Source of the DNA: Polychytrium aggregatum
Taxonomy: Eukaryota; Chytridiomycota; Chytridiomycetes; Polychytriales
DNA length: 64,000 bases
NCBI RefSeq assembly: GCF_025602895.1
Contig: NW_026516205.1
Span: 682,001 to 746,000, forward strand
Reading direction: 5' to 3'
Part shown: piece by piece, positions 12,325 through 21,995 of the stretch
How the letters are laid out: every line of letters starts with the position of its first letter
How positions within the stretch are numbered: the first letter of the stretch is position 1
The notes under the pieces: model-generated
The model's database searches: none
The model's input: only the letters and a program-made list of their open reading frames with translations
What the model was told of the DNA's origin: nothing
Translations under genes and position numbers: made by a program

Positions 12325-12806
12325 TCATAGGGTGCCGACTGGGCTCTTGCCCTTCACGACCCAAAAGCCCAGCATCGCGGCAGCGACACCGGCAACCCCG
12401 ACAAGCGGCCAGAACATGCTTCTGTGGTGGACAACCGGCAGACGGCGCGGATGATCTTGAGATGTTGCTGGATTTGGCGCCGACGCATCGATGGCGGTGT
12501 GGAAGAGCGGTCCGATCGCAGCGACGAGGGGTGGAGCACAGATGCAAGGACAGAATCAGAGGACGGCAAGCAGGTCGGGAGCGATCGGGGTCACTGAGGA
12601 AATCAAGGGGACTGAAAGGGATCCACGACTAAAATCACACAGGGACCGCTGACGAGGCCGGGAGTTTGGGTCGCCGAGGCTGAGAGAATGCTGCCAAGCG
12701 CTTCGGTACTGATACAGTGGCTGTGTATCCTAGGGGAGTTGGCGGCGAGCGACATTGAAGAGCGAACGATGTCGGCGTTTGCAGGGATTTGAAATGAGAG
12801 TGGCAT
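12325..12806 (-). CDS. Possible small single-span membrane protein (two exons)
   Basis: On the minus strand an open frame begins at 12806 (MPLSFQIPANADIVRSSM) and stays coding-like to about 12640. A second open piece ends at 12325-12327 with a hydrophobic segment, MFWPLVGVAGVAAAMLGFWV, followed by VKGKSPVGTL and a stop. A donor near 12645 and an acceptor near 12470 (CCAG before CAACATC) would join them in frame to roughly 95 residues with one transmembrane helix near the C-terminus, like a tail-anchored or mitochondrial inner-membrane protein. No family is recognised. The junction is my best guess and the first piece could be noncoding. Confidence 0.35.
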
Positions 12807-13106
12807 TCGTCGAGTTGAGGGGGAGTTGAGGCCGTCGAGTCGAGTCAGGTCCAGTCGAGTCCAGCGGTCAGTAACGAGAGGCAGAGGATTCGCCGATTAG
12901 ATGGCCTTGCAGTTTGAGCGCAAATGTGAGCATGTCGACAATGGCCGCAAAACGCATAGGGGATGAACATCCTCGGCTCCTCGGCTCCTCGGCTCCTCGA
13001 ACTGCATGGCACATCGGCTCTTCGACTCTTCGGCACCTCGACGCCTCGACTGCACAGCCCTGCCTGCTGCTTGACCACGAGCGGCTTCTGGAAACAGCGT
13101 ATTCAA
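12807..13106. other. Short intergenic stretch with decamer repeats
   Basis: This 300-base gap between two minus-strand genes contains GAGTCGAG/GTCGAGTC-like words (12825-12865) and three to four copies of CTCGGCTCCT near 12970-13000, followed by related TCGACTCTTCGGC variants. No gene is visible. Confidence 0.4.
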
Positions 13107-13673
13107 TCAACGGAAAGGGGACGCAGGCGGCAAGATGCAGGGTGCCCTACCTGGGCTGGGCCCGGACCGAGGTTGGGCTGGACGGGGTGCCGGAGCTGGC
13201 CGTCTCGACTTTAGGATGGCATCGATCTCAAAGTCGCTTTCCCAGCGCTCGAGCATGCGGGCGATCGCCTCGACCGAGACACCGTGCGAGTTCTTGCGGG
13301 CCATCTGGTCCACGTCCCGACGAAGCCACCACTCTGTCTGAGGCTCCTTGATCTCGACGGCGTAGTTGAACTGCAGGGCCAGCTGCACATAGGGGCGGGC
13401 CTCCCACTTTTGCGTGTGGGTGTTGTCGATGATGACCAGCGGTACTTGGCGCTGGAGAGCATCCAGAGCCCTGCTCTGGTTCCACTGGTGCGCCTGGCCG
13501 AGCAGCGACGGGTCGAAGTCATACTCGTGGGTATGCGGATCGACGAAATAGTCGTCGGTCGAGAGCACGACACTGCGAGGATGGTTGGCGGCGATGGCCT
13601 GGGCCAGCGTCGACTTGCCCGAGCCGGGGCAGCCGCGCATAACGACCAGGACGTTGCTGGGGCTTTCGGACAT
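13107..13673 (-). CDS. N4BP2L1-like P-loop kinase domain protein
   Basis: This intronless frame of 188 residues starts MSESPSNVLVVMRGCPGSGK at 13673. It has a Walker A motif GCPGSGKST, then VVLSTDDYFVDPHTHEYDFD, a HQWNQSRALDALQ helix, the Walker B-like VPLVIIDNTHTQKWEARPYV, and EPQTEWWLRRDVDQMARKNS with the HGV motif (HGVSVEAIARMLERWE) that typifies the NEDD4-binding-protein-2-like family. These are relatives of the polynucleotide kinase domain. Activity on nucleic-acid 5' ends or small molecules is inferred only. The reading frame stays open far upstream through the 8-bp satellite, but the family begins at this Met, so I start there. The C-terminal 25 residues are Pro/Arg-rich and variable. 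It lies head to head with a TDP2-like phosphodiesterase. Confidence 0.85.
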   Translation of the reverse strand: MSESPSNVLVVMRGCPGSGKSTLAQAIAANHPRSVVLSTDDYFVDPHTHEYDFDPSLLGQAHQWNQSRALDALQRQVPLVIIDNTHTQKWEARPYVQLALQFNYAVEIKEPQTEWWLRRDVDQMARKNSHGVSVEAIARMLERWESDFEIDAILKSRRPAPAPRPAQPRSGPSPGRAPCILPPASPFR

Positions 13674-14315
13674 CCGGCACAAGAGGGCGAGCAGCAGAGG
13701 AAAGGGCAGAGCGGTCGGGAGGGGAGCAGATGGGCGATGGACGAAGAAGATATTGCCGAGGCACAAAAAAAGCGGCCGGTGGCGCTGCCGGCTGGGCCGC
13801 CTCTGCCACCGGCCGATGGAAGATGATGATCGGCGAGATACGAGACGTGAACGGTGATATGATGATCTGATGATATGATGACATGATGATATAGTGATAT
13901 AGTGATATAGTGATATAGTGATATAGTGATATAGTGATATAGTGATATAGTGATATAGTGATATAGTGATATAGTGATATAGTGATATAGTGATATCATA
14001 GTAGATTGATCTATACAACCAGGGTGTTCTTTGGTCCAGCGACAATGTAACCCATTGCTTTTCAACAGTCCTTGCTCTTTCCACCGCCAAGGCCTTTGCA
14101 TATCGTCCCCAGACGAACGTTGCATTCTTGACCCTGTTCAGGAGAAAGCCGACCACTTCCCATTCAGTTTTTGACAGCGTCGTCTGGACGGCCGCCTGGG
14201 ACCAGGGAACTTGGCACCCTGGCTCGAATACTGCTGTCCTGACGACTTCGCCACCGCTCCCACTCTGTTCCAACTCTCTCCTCATCATACCATCCACTCT
14301 CGCACGGCCGTCGTG
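13674..14315. promoter_or_regulatory. Shared upstream region of two divergent genes
   Basis: This 640-base interval separates the start of the minus-strand P-loop kinase (13673) from the start of the plus-strand phosphodiesterase (14316), so it must carry both promoters. It contains a long 8-bp satellite (listed separately). No TATA box stands out in a usual position for either gene. The long minus-strand frame across it only translates the satellite. Confidence 0.5.
13887..13997. repeat. 8-bp satellite, unit GATATAGT, about 14 copies
   Basis: A near-perfect tandem array of GATATAGT occupies about 110 bases, flanked on the left by related degenerate GATGATAT/GACATGAT words that look like decayed copies. 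Its base composition (about 70% AT) contrasts with the GC-rich surroundings. It lies between the two divergent promoters. Confidence 0.9.
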
Positions 14316-15221
14316 ATGAGGGTCGATCTCCTCCAGTATATCCCGCCTGTCGGCAGCAGCGCTTTGGCCGAGGGCCTGTGGGTCCCGGTGATCAAGGCCG
14401 ACTCGCCTCCGCCCGTCTCTGCCGGCCCAACATCCCTCCGGATTGCCTCGCTCAATGTCTGGTTCGACCGGTACCAGTGCGAGACCCGATGGAACAGGAG
14501 CCTCGAGACGCTCGCCGCACTCGAGCCCGATGTCATTTGTCTGCAAGAATGCACCCTGGAGCTGACCGAGCTGTGTGTCAAGTCGTCCCAGGCTATCCAG
14601 GACCACTACTTGATCACCGACTTGACTACCTTTGACGGCTGCTGGTACGGGCTTATGGTCCTCGTGCGCAAGAAAAGCACCGTTGCGGTCCGCTCGGCCG
14701 AGTCTCTCAAGTTCCATGCTGGGCGCCTGTCTCGGGGACTCTTGATAGGGCATCTTGAGGTTGGTGGGATGGCAGTGTCGATAGCCACTAGCCATCTCGA
14801 GTCCTATCCGCAAGATTTGCCCTTCCGCCTCCAGCAGCTCGAGCAGGCCACCCAGGCCCTAGCAGACTCTTCGTCTGCACTCACCATCCTGTGCGGTGAC
14901 TTCAACATCCCAAAGGCCACCAACGAAGAGGAGTCGCTCTTCATCCACCGCCTGGGCTGGACCGACGCATACACCAGCTTTCACCAACTGAGTCTCTCGG
15001 ACGACGGCGGTCTGACCTTTGGGGACTGGACGCCCAAGAGCTGCTCGCAGTGGCCCGGCGCAAGACTCGACCGGGTCGTCTACCGGACCGGCGATGGTGT
15101 CGGTGCTGCCGTGAAGTCCTATGCGCTGTTCGGCAGCGAGCCCATTCAGGGCGATGGCGAGGCCTTCTTTGCCTCAGACCATCTCGGTATCGTTGTCGAT
15201 ATGGAGTGTAGGTCCGAGTGA
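14316..15221 (+). CDS. Endonuclease/exonuclease/phosphatase family protein, TDP2-like
   Basis: This is a single exon of 301 residues starting MRVDLLQYIPPVG. The metal-dependent phosphodiesterase motifs occur in the expected order: SLNVWFD (Asn), ICLQECT (metal-binding Glu), a TSHLESYP motif, LCGDFNI (Asp/Asn), ARLDRVVYR, and ASDHLGIVVDME with the catalytic SDH. The TSHLES and LDR motifs match tyrosyl-DNA phosphodiesterase 2 relatives, which remove topoisomerase II peptides from DNA 5' ends, better than sphingomyelinases or APE1. No UBA or targeting domain is present, so other substrates are possible. The first Met of the frame that precedes a plausible leader is at 14316; upstream in-frame sequence belongs to the shared promoter. 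It is transcribed divergently from the P-loop kinase gene. Confidence 0.85.
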   Translation: MRVDLLQYIPPVGSSALAEGLWVPVIKADSPPPVSAGPTSLRIASLNVWFDRYQCETRWNRSLETLAALEPDVICLQECTLELTELCVKSSQAIQDHYLITDLTTFDGCWYGLMVLVRKKSTVAVRSAESLKFHAGRLSRGLLIGHLEVGGMAVSIATSHLESYPQDLPFRLQQLEQATQALADSSSALTILCGDFNIPKATNEEESLFIHRLGWTDAYTSFHQLSLSDDGGLTFGDWTPKSCSQWPGARLDRVVYRTGDGVGAAVKSYALFGSEPIQGDGEAFFASDHLGIVVDMECRSE

Positions 15222-15467
15222 GAGGGAGCCACTGGTCCATATCGCAGACATGGCAGACGGCCATTGTGATGAGCGCAGAAGCCGGACCCGTATCAATACA
15301 TTGGTGTTCTGTCCAGTTTGGAGCACAGCACCGAGATCGGTGCCGAGACAATGCTCAAGTCCAGGGCCTCGTGTCATTCGCACAAGCCAAAGATTTTCGA
15401 TCTTTGCCTTCCAGCGGCATCTCTGTCGTCCATCATCTCCACCACCAACCACTGCTGCCTATAATCC

Positions 15468-18400
15468 ATGTCGAGCAAGCCTGCAGCCCGTCTCCAGCTG
15501 GCCGAGCTGGTTCTGATGGCAGCCCCGCTGGCGGCGCTCACCACCTCGTCGCCACCCCGACTGGCCCGTCGGTATCAGCACCAAGCCCGATTGCAATCCG
15601 CCGGCGTGCCTCCGCTGGCGATGTGCCGTTGCCCAATATCACCACTGCGAGTGGCATCGGAGGATGGCCTGCATCAGAGGATGGCTACATCGAGTTCCTC
15701 CAGAAATACACGCCATCCGATCTTGACGGCCGCTGACTGATGCCGAGGCCTGCTCCTTCTCCGATCTCATAGGATCAGGTCTGCTCTTGCTGGCCGTCCT
15801 ACTGCTGCAACGCAAGGAGTGTCTTCCACTCTCGGTCGGGTCGAGTGCATTTCGGTGAGTTTGCATCGTCCGGCGCCATGCACTAGTCATGTACTCTCGG
15901 CCAGCGCATCAAGAACGAATACCATCCAATGCCGGTCTCACTAGCAAGCCCGATCCACCGGCCATCGCTCATCCGGTTTGTAATTCAGACCCAGCATCGG
16001 CCAGGGGCTTCCGCTCCTGCTATTGATTCCAACTGTCGCCGAAGCAGTTCATCAGGACGCCGCATCGACAGTGCTCAATCCAGGCAAGTACAACTCGGTC
16101 CGCCAACAGCCTGCTTCCGAGACGATCGCCGCATTCGAGGAGCCACTCGAGATCTCATATCTACTGTGCATGGGCACTTGCCTGCACCAGAGTACGCTGA
16201 TGTTTTGTCGCTGATGGCATATGCGATTGCGGCGCTGCAACTCGCCAACGTTGCTATCGTTCGGTGGGCCGCGTCCTCCAAGGACTGTTTCTCTGGATTG
16301 GCTCCCAGTCTGGTAGTTGCGCTCTTGCTGGTGCTCGTTGGCAAACAGAGCACCGATCTTGGCGGCCAAGGTAACAGATTCGTCTCTGGAGCGATGATTT
16401 TGGGGTCTCGGCAGCGCTAACGAGCATCATTGCTGTTCGCATCCATGCACCCTGTCTCGTTGGTTCACACACTCTGACAACCCTGTCTGGCACAGCTCCT
16501 ACTCCTTTGCTGCTCCTTGCCGCCCTTTGGGCCGTGCTTGGATCGCAAGCGTCGCTGTACTTTGTCTGCTCGGCATTTGCCCGGAGCTTCACCCTTGGCG
16601 AATGCGCTGTGGTAGGATCTTGGTGGACCCTGCTGTCCTTTGATGCTGCCGCAAGAACTATCTATAAGGCAAGTTCAGTTCCATCGTTCAGTACGAGACC
16701 CGGCAGGACACTTATTCCACACCAAGCGCTGACATGCGCTGTCTATTGCCGAACCAACAGCTCGGCGCTCTATCTTCGGCATCGTACCTGGGAATCTCAA
16801 GCCCGCACTACGTCTACCACCAAGCACTGCTGCTCGGCATGGCTGCTATCGGATTGGTGCTCTATCCACTCCTGTCGGCAATCAAGAAACAAGCAAAGCG
16901 ACACATCGGGGGTCATGGCTCAAACAGCCGTTTGGGGGCGGCCTTCTACGTCCTGGCACTCTCTGTCATCGCTGTCATTATTGCCCCATGGTGCGATTTG
17001 TTCCTGGGCCGATTTGGATCCATATTCTGGTAAGTTGCAGATCACCCATATTACTGAAGACCGGTATGGCAGCGATCCCATCAACCTGCCTCGAGCATCG
17101 GTTGACCTGCATCGGGCAAACTCTGACGTCTCTGCTGTGCTTCCAGGATTATGCAGTTCGTGCTTGCCCCAAGAATCGCTGGCATCTGCTGCTACTTTGC
17201 GACCTTGATTCTCGCGGCAGTGTGGTTTGCCTCGCTGCGACTTGCCAAAGGATCGCCGACATCGGCCCAACTCAACATGCGACGCAAGTTTTACCATGCG
17301 TTGGCCATCCTCCTGTTCGTTCCCGGGTATCTGCTCGAGGTAATCGTGCGATTGTCTGTCGGCTCTCCCGCAGCAGCTGCTCGTTGCTCATGGCTTGACC
17401 TGACCGGGGCCTCTGCGGGGTTGCTTGTAGGTCGGCACTGCTCACATCGACATGGCTCTTGCCTTTGCCAAACGGCCCTAGCCTGTGTTTATGCACATTG
17501 CCTTCTCGGTTGCCTTGAGTGGCACCTTCTTTGTCGAGTACCTCCGGTATTTTCGAGTCTGGCCGTGGGGCCATGCCATCGAGCTGTTCCTGCGGCATTT
17601 TATCGACTCGCGCGATGCTGGACCGGCTGTCCTGGCACACATCTATCTTCTTGTTGGATGCGCTGTGCCTGTGTGGCTCAATAGGTTGGTACTGTCGACG
17701 AATAGGGCTTTCGGTGGACCAGCCGTCTGGGATCGCTCTTACCTGAGACTGCATCTGATTTACTCTCTCTAGCCTTGCTATGGATCGGAAACTGGCTCTC
17801 GGCCTTGGCGGAATGCTGACGATCGGCGTCGGCGACTCCATGGTAAGGGCTGGTTTGCGTCCGGGATGCATGGGGGCGCTTGTGGGAGCCAGATAGGCCG
17901 TGCTACTTTTGTTTCGAAAGTGGTTTCTCTGCTGTGGCGATCGGCTTGCATGCTTGGCTTATGCGTCCAATCCTCTTGTGCTTCGTTTGCATTGCCCCAG
18001 GCATCGATCGTTGGGAAGCGCTTTGGCAGACACCGATGGCCGGGCACGAAAAAGACCATGGAGGGCACGGCGGCATATATTGTCAGTGTCTTGGTGGTCT
18101 ATCAAGCAGTTTCGATGCTCCTGGCTCCCGAAGATCGCATCCCGGTAAGCTTGCTGGCCATGCAGTCCGCGGTCTGGTTGGAGAAGCAGCCATCGATTCA
18201 GCCCCACATCTGAATGGCTATCTTTTGATATCGGCGGGACGGGACGGGACACACACCTATATCAAGATATTTGGACTCGCTGTCTCGACCTTAACGGGAG
18301 GTATGTACCCTGGCGGAAGATGAGCTCGGGTGGGCTACATCCAGAACACGGCTTTGTGCGTGCTGACCAACCCGATCACCATACACTTGCTTCCAGCGAT

Positions 18401-18497
18401 GCTCGAGGCCGTCTCGGATCAAAACGACAACATTATGATCCCGGCGTACACGTTCTGCTGGCAGGCCTACTTTGCCGTCCACAGCCAGTCGCTATGA
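15468..18497 (+). CDS. Dolichol kinase (SEC59/DOLK-like), multi-exon
   Basis: This ER membrane enzyme uses CTP to phosphorylate dolichol, giving the lipid carrier for N-glycosylation, O-mannosylation and GPI anchors. Confident exons are about 16080-16370, 16496-16668, 16761-17029, 17147-17339, 17482-17684, 17773-17842, 18001-18144, 18267-18300 and 18397-18497, all phase-compatible. They encode many hydrophobic helices and the family signatures MRRKFYHALAILLFVPGYLL, FFVEYLRYFRVWPWG, FIDSRDAGPAVLAHIYLLVG, TIGVGDSMASIVGKRFGRHR followed by WPGTKKTMEGT, and AMLEAVSDQNDNIMIPAY near the end. The intron at 16669-16760 begins with GC, not GT. Start and first junctions are uncertain. A Met at 15468 opens a frame with one hydrophobic segment, while a second frame (RRRASAGDVPLPN) at 15580-15735 and a third (SGLLLLAVLLLQRKE) at 15775-15850 also look coding and must be joined by introns I could not place. 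Confidence 0.88.
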
Positions 18498-19145
18498 TTC
18501 CCAGTGTCGGTGGGGCGTATCTGCATTGATTTGGGTCGAGAACTAGGCCAGTCCGCCGTGTTAGCAAAAGGACCCAAAAATCGGTGAAACTTTGAGGCAA
18601 ATTTTCGGTCTGTTTGTGCATCATGAAAGTACCTGTGCAATCCAACTGCTGGAGTTGTATCTTGGAGCGACCGTCTCGCCACACAGGCTTGGGTCGCAGA
18701 TCCGGTGTGTGTGGTGCACGATTTCAGGCAGCCGAGCACCACACACACACACATCACGAGAACCACACGTGATCGAAAGCACACCGAGAGACTGCCGAGA
18801 GCACACCGAGAGCGAGGCGCCAGCCCCGGTTTTGGTTTCCCTTGGCCGATCGTTGCTCCTGAAATCAATGCCTTGCCTGCGATAACCCCGCTCTCCGGAC
18901 ACACTTGCCATCGATGAGCAAAGATACCAGGAGACCAGCCTTGATATTCACCAGCGCTGAACTGTGGCCGCTCGGGTATGCGCTCCGCTGTGCCTTCCTG
19001 GATCTGCAGACTCAGCATTGTTTTGGGAGATGGGCTTGGAAGGCCGACCGCTCGCCACCATAGCTCCTTCCGCCCCGGCCTTGCCCATACCGATAACGTG
19101 CAGCGGACTGTCTTCCTTCCGTGATTTAGAGAGCCTGAGCGGCCT
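18498..19145. other. Intergenic region, including a short CA tract
   Basis: No gene is visible between dolichol kinase and the next start. Features seen are a short (CA)n-type tract around 18738-18755 and a repeated CACACCGAGAG word near 18780-18810. The last 100 bases before 19146 are likely the leader of the next gene. Confidence 0.4.
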
Positions 19146-21372
19146 ATGACTGAGCATTCATACTCAAGCAGACGCAAGGATCAATATGAGCGCCTCCGGC
19201 TCCATCAGCTGTCGTTCATGGTGAATCACCATGCCAACGAGCTCAACGAGCTGCACGATCGTCTCGCCGCCGAAACAGCGGGCAACGTGTTCCGCTTTCC
19301 ACCCATCCATGCTTTGAACTGCCTCCTATCTCCCGAAGAGAAAGCTCATGTCGAAGCGGAGCTGGCGAAACGGTACCCGAAGAGCGAGCAGACACACAGC
19401 CTGGACGAGTTGCTGGCTTGGAAGAACTCAATCAATGTACTGTACTGCTGCATCGTCTGCACGACAAGATCAGTTTCGCTGCTGAGTGGCTCTGCTGAGC
19501 GGCGCTGGTGCTAGCATGAGCAGATTCAAGTGTATATAAGAAGTGTGGGATGGTCAGCTGGGGTCGATGCTGTCGATGCTGTCGGTGCTGTCGATGCTGT
19601 CGATGCTGTCGATGCTGTCGATGCTGTCGGTGCTGTCGATGCTGTCAAAGAACACGCACCGCATCCAGCGACTGAACCAATCTCCTTGCCTCGATGGACA
19701 CCCGCAACAGAAAATACAAAGAAATGCCGTCAACGTCCTCCGACTCGAGCAAACGAACGAGCTCCATGCCCTGCAGCTAGATCAAGTGCGGGAGAATCTC
19801 ATGTTCATCGAATCCAGCAAAGAGGATGCTCCCTCCGACCCTTCTCGAGAGCCACCCAAACAGCACCACGCCCCGGAATCGCCTGAGCCGGCAGTCAAGT
19901 CTTTGCAGGGGCCATATGAGCTCACGACAGAACAGCTGCCGCTGCCCGATGAGACTACTCATCCCGAGCCTCCGCCAGTCAGATCGGACTATGTTGTTGC
20001 GGGCAGTTCTCGGTTGGACGCTCAGGGCCACCACGCCACCTTGGATGCAGATGCCACTGACACAGCTTCGAACATCAGCAACGAGGACGCTGGCGGAGCA
20101 AACTACTCCCCTCCAGTGCGCCCAACCTCAAGCACATGCCGCCCCGACAACCTGAGCCCATGGATTCATCTCGCTGGGCAGTCCAAGATTGTCGCCAGCG
20201 GCCCAAACCCCCTCGACATGAGCTTTGAGTTTGCTTGCGATCGATCTGTGCACATCAGACTGTGAGTAACAGCGAGAGTTTGTACCATATGCACAATCCC
20301 ATCCTGCATGATCCTACTCCGCACAGTCTCCTTGCTGCAGCCTCGGTCCCGGGGCATACGGACATGCAGTGTATGATCCGGCTGCTTCATTCCGATTCCA
20401 GAACACTCACTTCCCTCGTTCCTACGCAGTCCGTCGAGAATCCGCATAGATGAATACCTCTCTGCCGAGACGCATCTCCAGAACTTGTCAAAGATCCTCA
20501 GGAATCCAGAAAACTTGACGATGGCGATGGTGCCCCTCAGCCCCGTCGGACAGTCGCTGCACGAGGTCCTTTTCAAATTCTCAGCCGTGGTCTATGCCAA
20601 GAAACAGGTATGCTCCGTCGGTGCTGATGCTCTCGCCACAACGGGGTTTGAGGTGTGCAGCGATACTGACATGCCGATGCCGACATACGTCTCCCGTGGT
20701 TCACAGATCTTGTTGGCACACATCGACAAAGAGCGCAAGCTGACCATTATTCCATCGAAATACGTAAACCACCAGTCGCTTGACGGATTCCACATTTACA
20801 ACCGCCATCCTTGCTTCATAGCCGTCCTGGAGGGCGACCGCCAAGTGGTGCCGACCCAAACTCTAAAGTGGAGCACTACCACACTCAACAGCGTGAGGCG
20901 TGGTATCGTGTGGAAGCGAAGCTCCTCGAGCAAATCCGCAGGTTCGTCGTCCTCGAAGCCGACGATGAAAGAATCTGGTGCAGTGTCCGCCACCGGCTCG
21001 CCTCCTCGCTTGGAATCGCCTCTACAGGCGGGTGTGTCGCCAATCCATTCCGAACACCAGCAAGAGCCGACGACGGCCCAGAGCGCAACGACGGCCCAGA
21101 GCGCAACGACAACCGCTCCGCCTCTTCCCCAGCATCTCATGAACGGCATCCTGAATGCGGCGATAGAGCACGGCATCTATGTCTTTGATAATCGCATTTC
21201 CCCAACCACGGGCACGGCTGGGAATGCGACGTCGACTGGAGCCACGGCTGATGGTCTTCCTGCAAGCAACGCAGGGTCCAACCCAACCCGTGCAGCCGAA
21301 AGGCGATCCAGCAGTACACAGGATCCACTGCCCATTCCAACGGATCCACGCAAGCGGCCCAGGTTCGGTTAG
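19146..21372 (+). CDS. Unrecognised protein with a central conserved-looking region and basic C-terminus
   Basis: Four exons (19146-19436, 19711-20261, 20430-20607, 20707-21372) join in phase to about 561 residues. Exon 1 starts MTEHSYSSRRKDQYERLRLH and is helical. Exon 2 begins KIQRNAVNVLRLEQTNELHA and becomes acidic and Pro-rich. A more ordered stretch then runs across exons 2-4: SFEFACDRSVHIRLPSRIRI, DEYLSAETHLQNLSKILR, VGQSLHEVLFKFSAVVYAKK, LLAHIDKERKLTIIPSKY. The last 150 residues are Ser/Thr/Ala-rich and end DPRKRPRFG, a possible nuclear localisation signal. I do not recognise the family. The intron-1 interval carries a 9-base-type microsatellite. A second frame at 20850-21000 (VEHYHTQQREAWYRVEAKLL) also looks coding-like, so the last exon may be mis-modelled. 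Confidence 0.6.
19560..19648. repeat. Microsatellite of GTCGATGCT/GTCGGTGCT units in an intron
   Basis: About ten copies of a 9-base unit, GTCGATGCT with occasional GTCGGTGCT variants, lie in the first intron of the gene starting at 19146. Read as protein they give VDAVDAV or MLSMLSM, which is repeat translation and not a domain. Confidence 0.8.
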
Positions 21373-21995
21373 GACAGCGCAATAAAAAACGGGACACCCG
21401 GATATTGAGCATTGGTGAATGTTCTCGCTCAAAACACCACACGCTGGCCATGACCGCTCAACGATGTGTTTCTGGATCTGAATCAAGGACGCTTTCTCGC
21501 TCAGATGGATACACGCAAGCGACTCGAGAAGGCCGAGTATCTTGATATCGAGTTAGTATGGAACTGTCCAGAGGGTCGAGTGGATTCATCACACAACGAG
21601 ATTGCCAACCAGGACGGGAAACAACCACACGGCTTGCTCACTGGAGCCTGCAGCAGTTCGGCAGGTTTCAGACATCTGAAGCCAGAGTGACTGCTCCGTT
21701 TCTTTCTGGATCGACTGTGTCAGCACCTTCACGGCGCTCGAGCCATGTGGCATGAATATAGCCGAGGTAGCACCGAGCGACACTCCTACAATAGCCGTCC
21801 ATGTTCCAAGGTGCATTGGTGAGGTGCATCCGCTTGGGCTTTCATGAAGAGCGCGCCATGGGCGTTGGGTTTCGCCTTCGTTTCTGTGCGGGGCGTTTGG
21901 GCACTTTGCACCCCAGCCACCTCTTGCTTGATCTGCGCTCGCTTCTCGTCCTCGCACCGCCAGAGCCGTCATGCAGCCCACATCCACCAGTCGAC
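21373..21995. other. Intergenic region before the SPOC-domain gene
   Basis: No gene is supported. A plus-strand frame at 21466-21690 (MFLDLNQGRFLAQMDTRKRL) has some coding flavour, but I find no partner exons or family match, so I leave it unassigned. Confidence 0.35.

Noticed and set aside
13674-14813. Long minus-strand open frame extending the P-loop kinase by about 380 residues
   Set aside because: The extension translates the GATATAGT satellite (repeated Tyr-His-Tyr-Ile-Thr-Ile-Ser) and overlaps the TDP2-like gene on the other strand. The kinase family begins at the Met at 13673.
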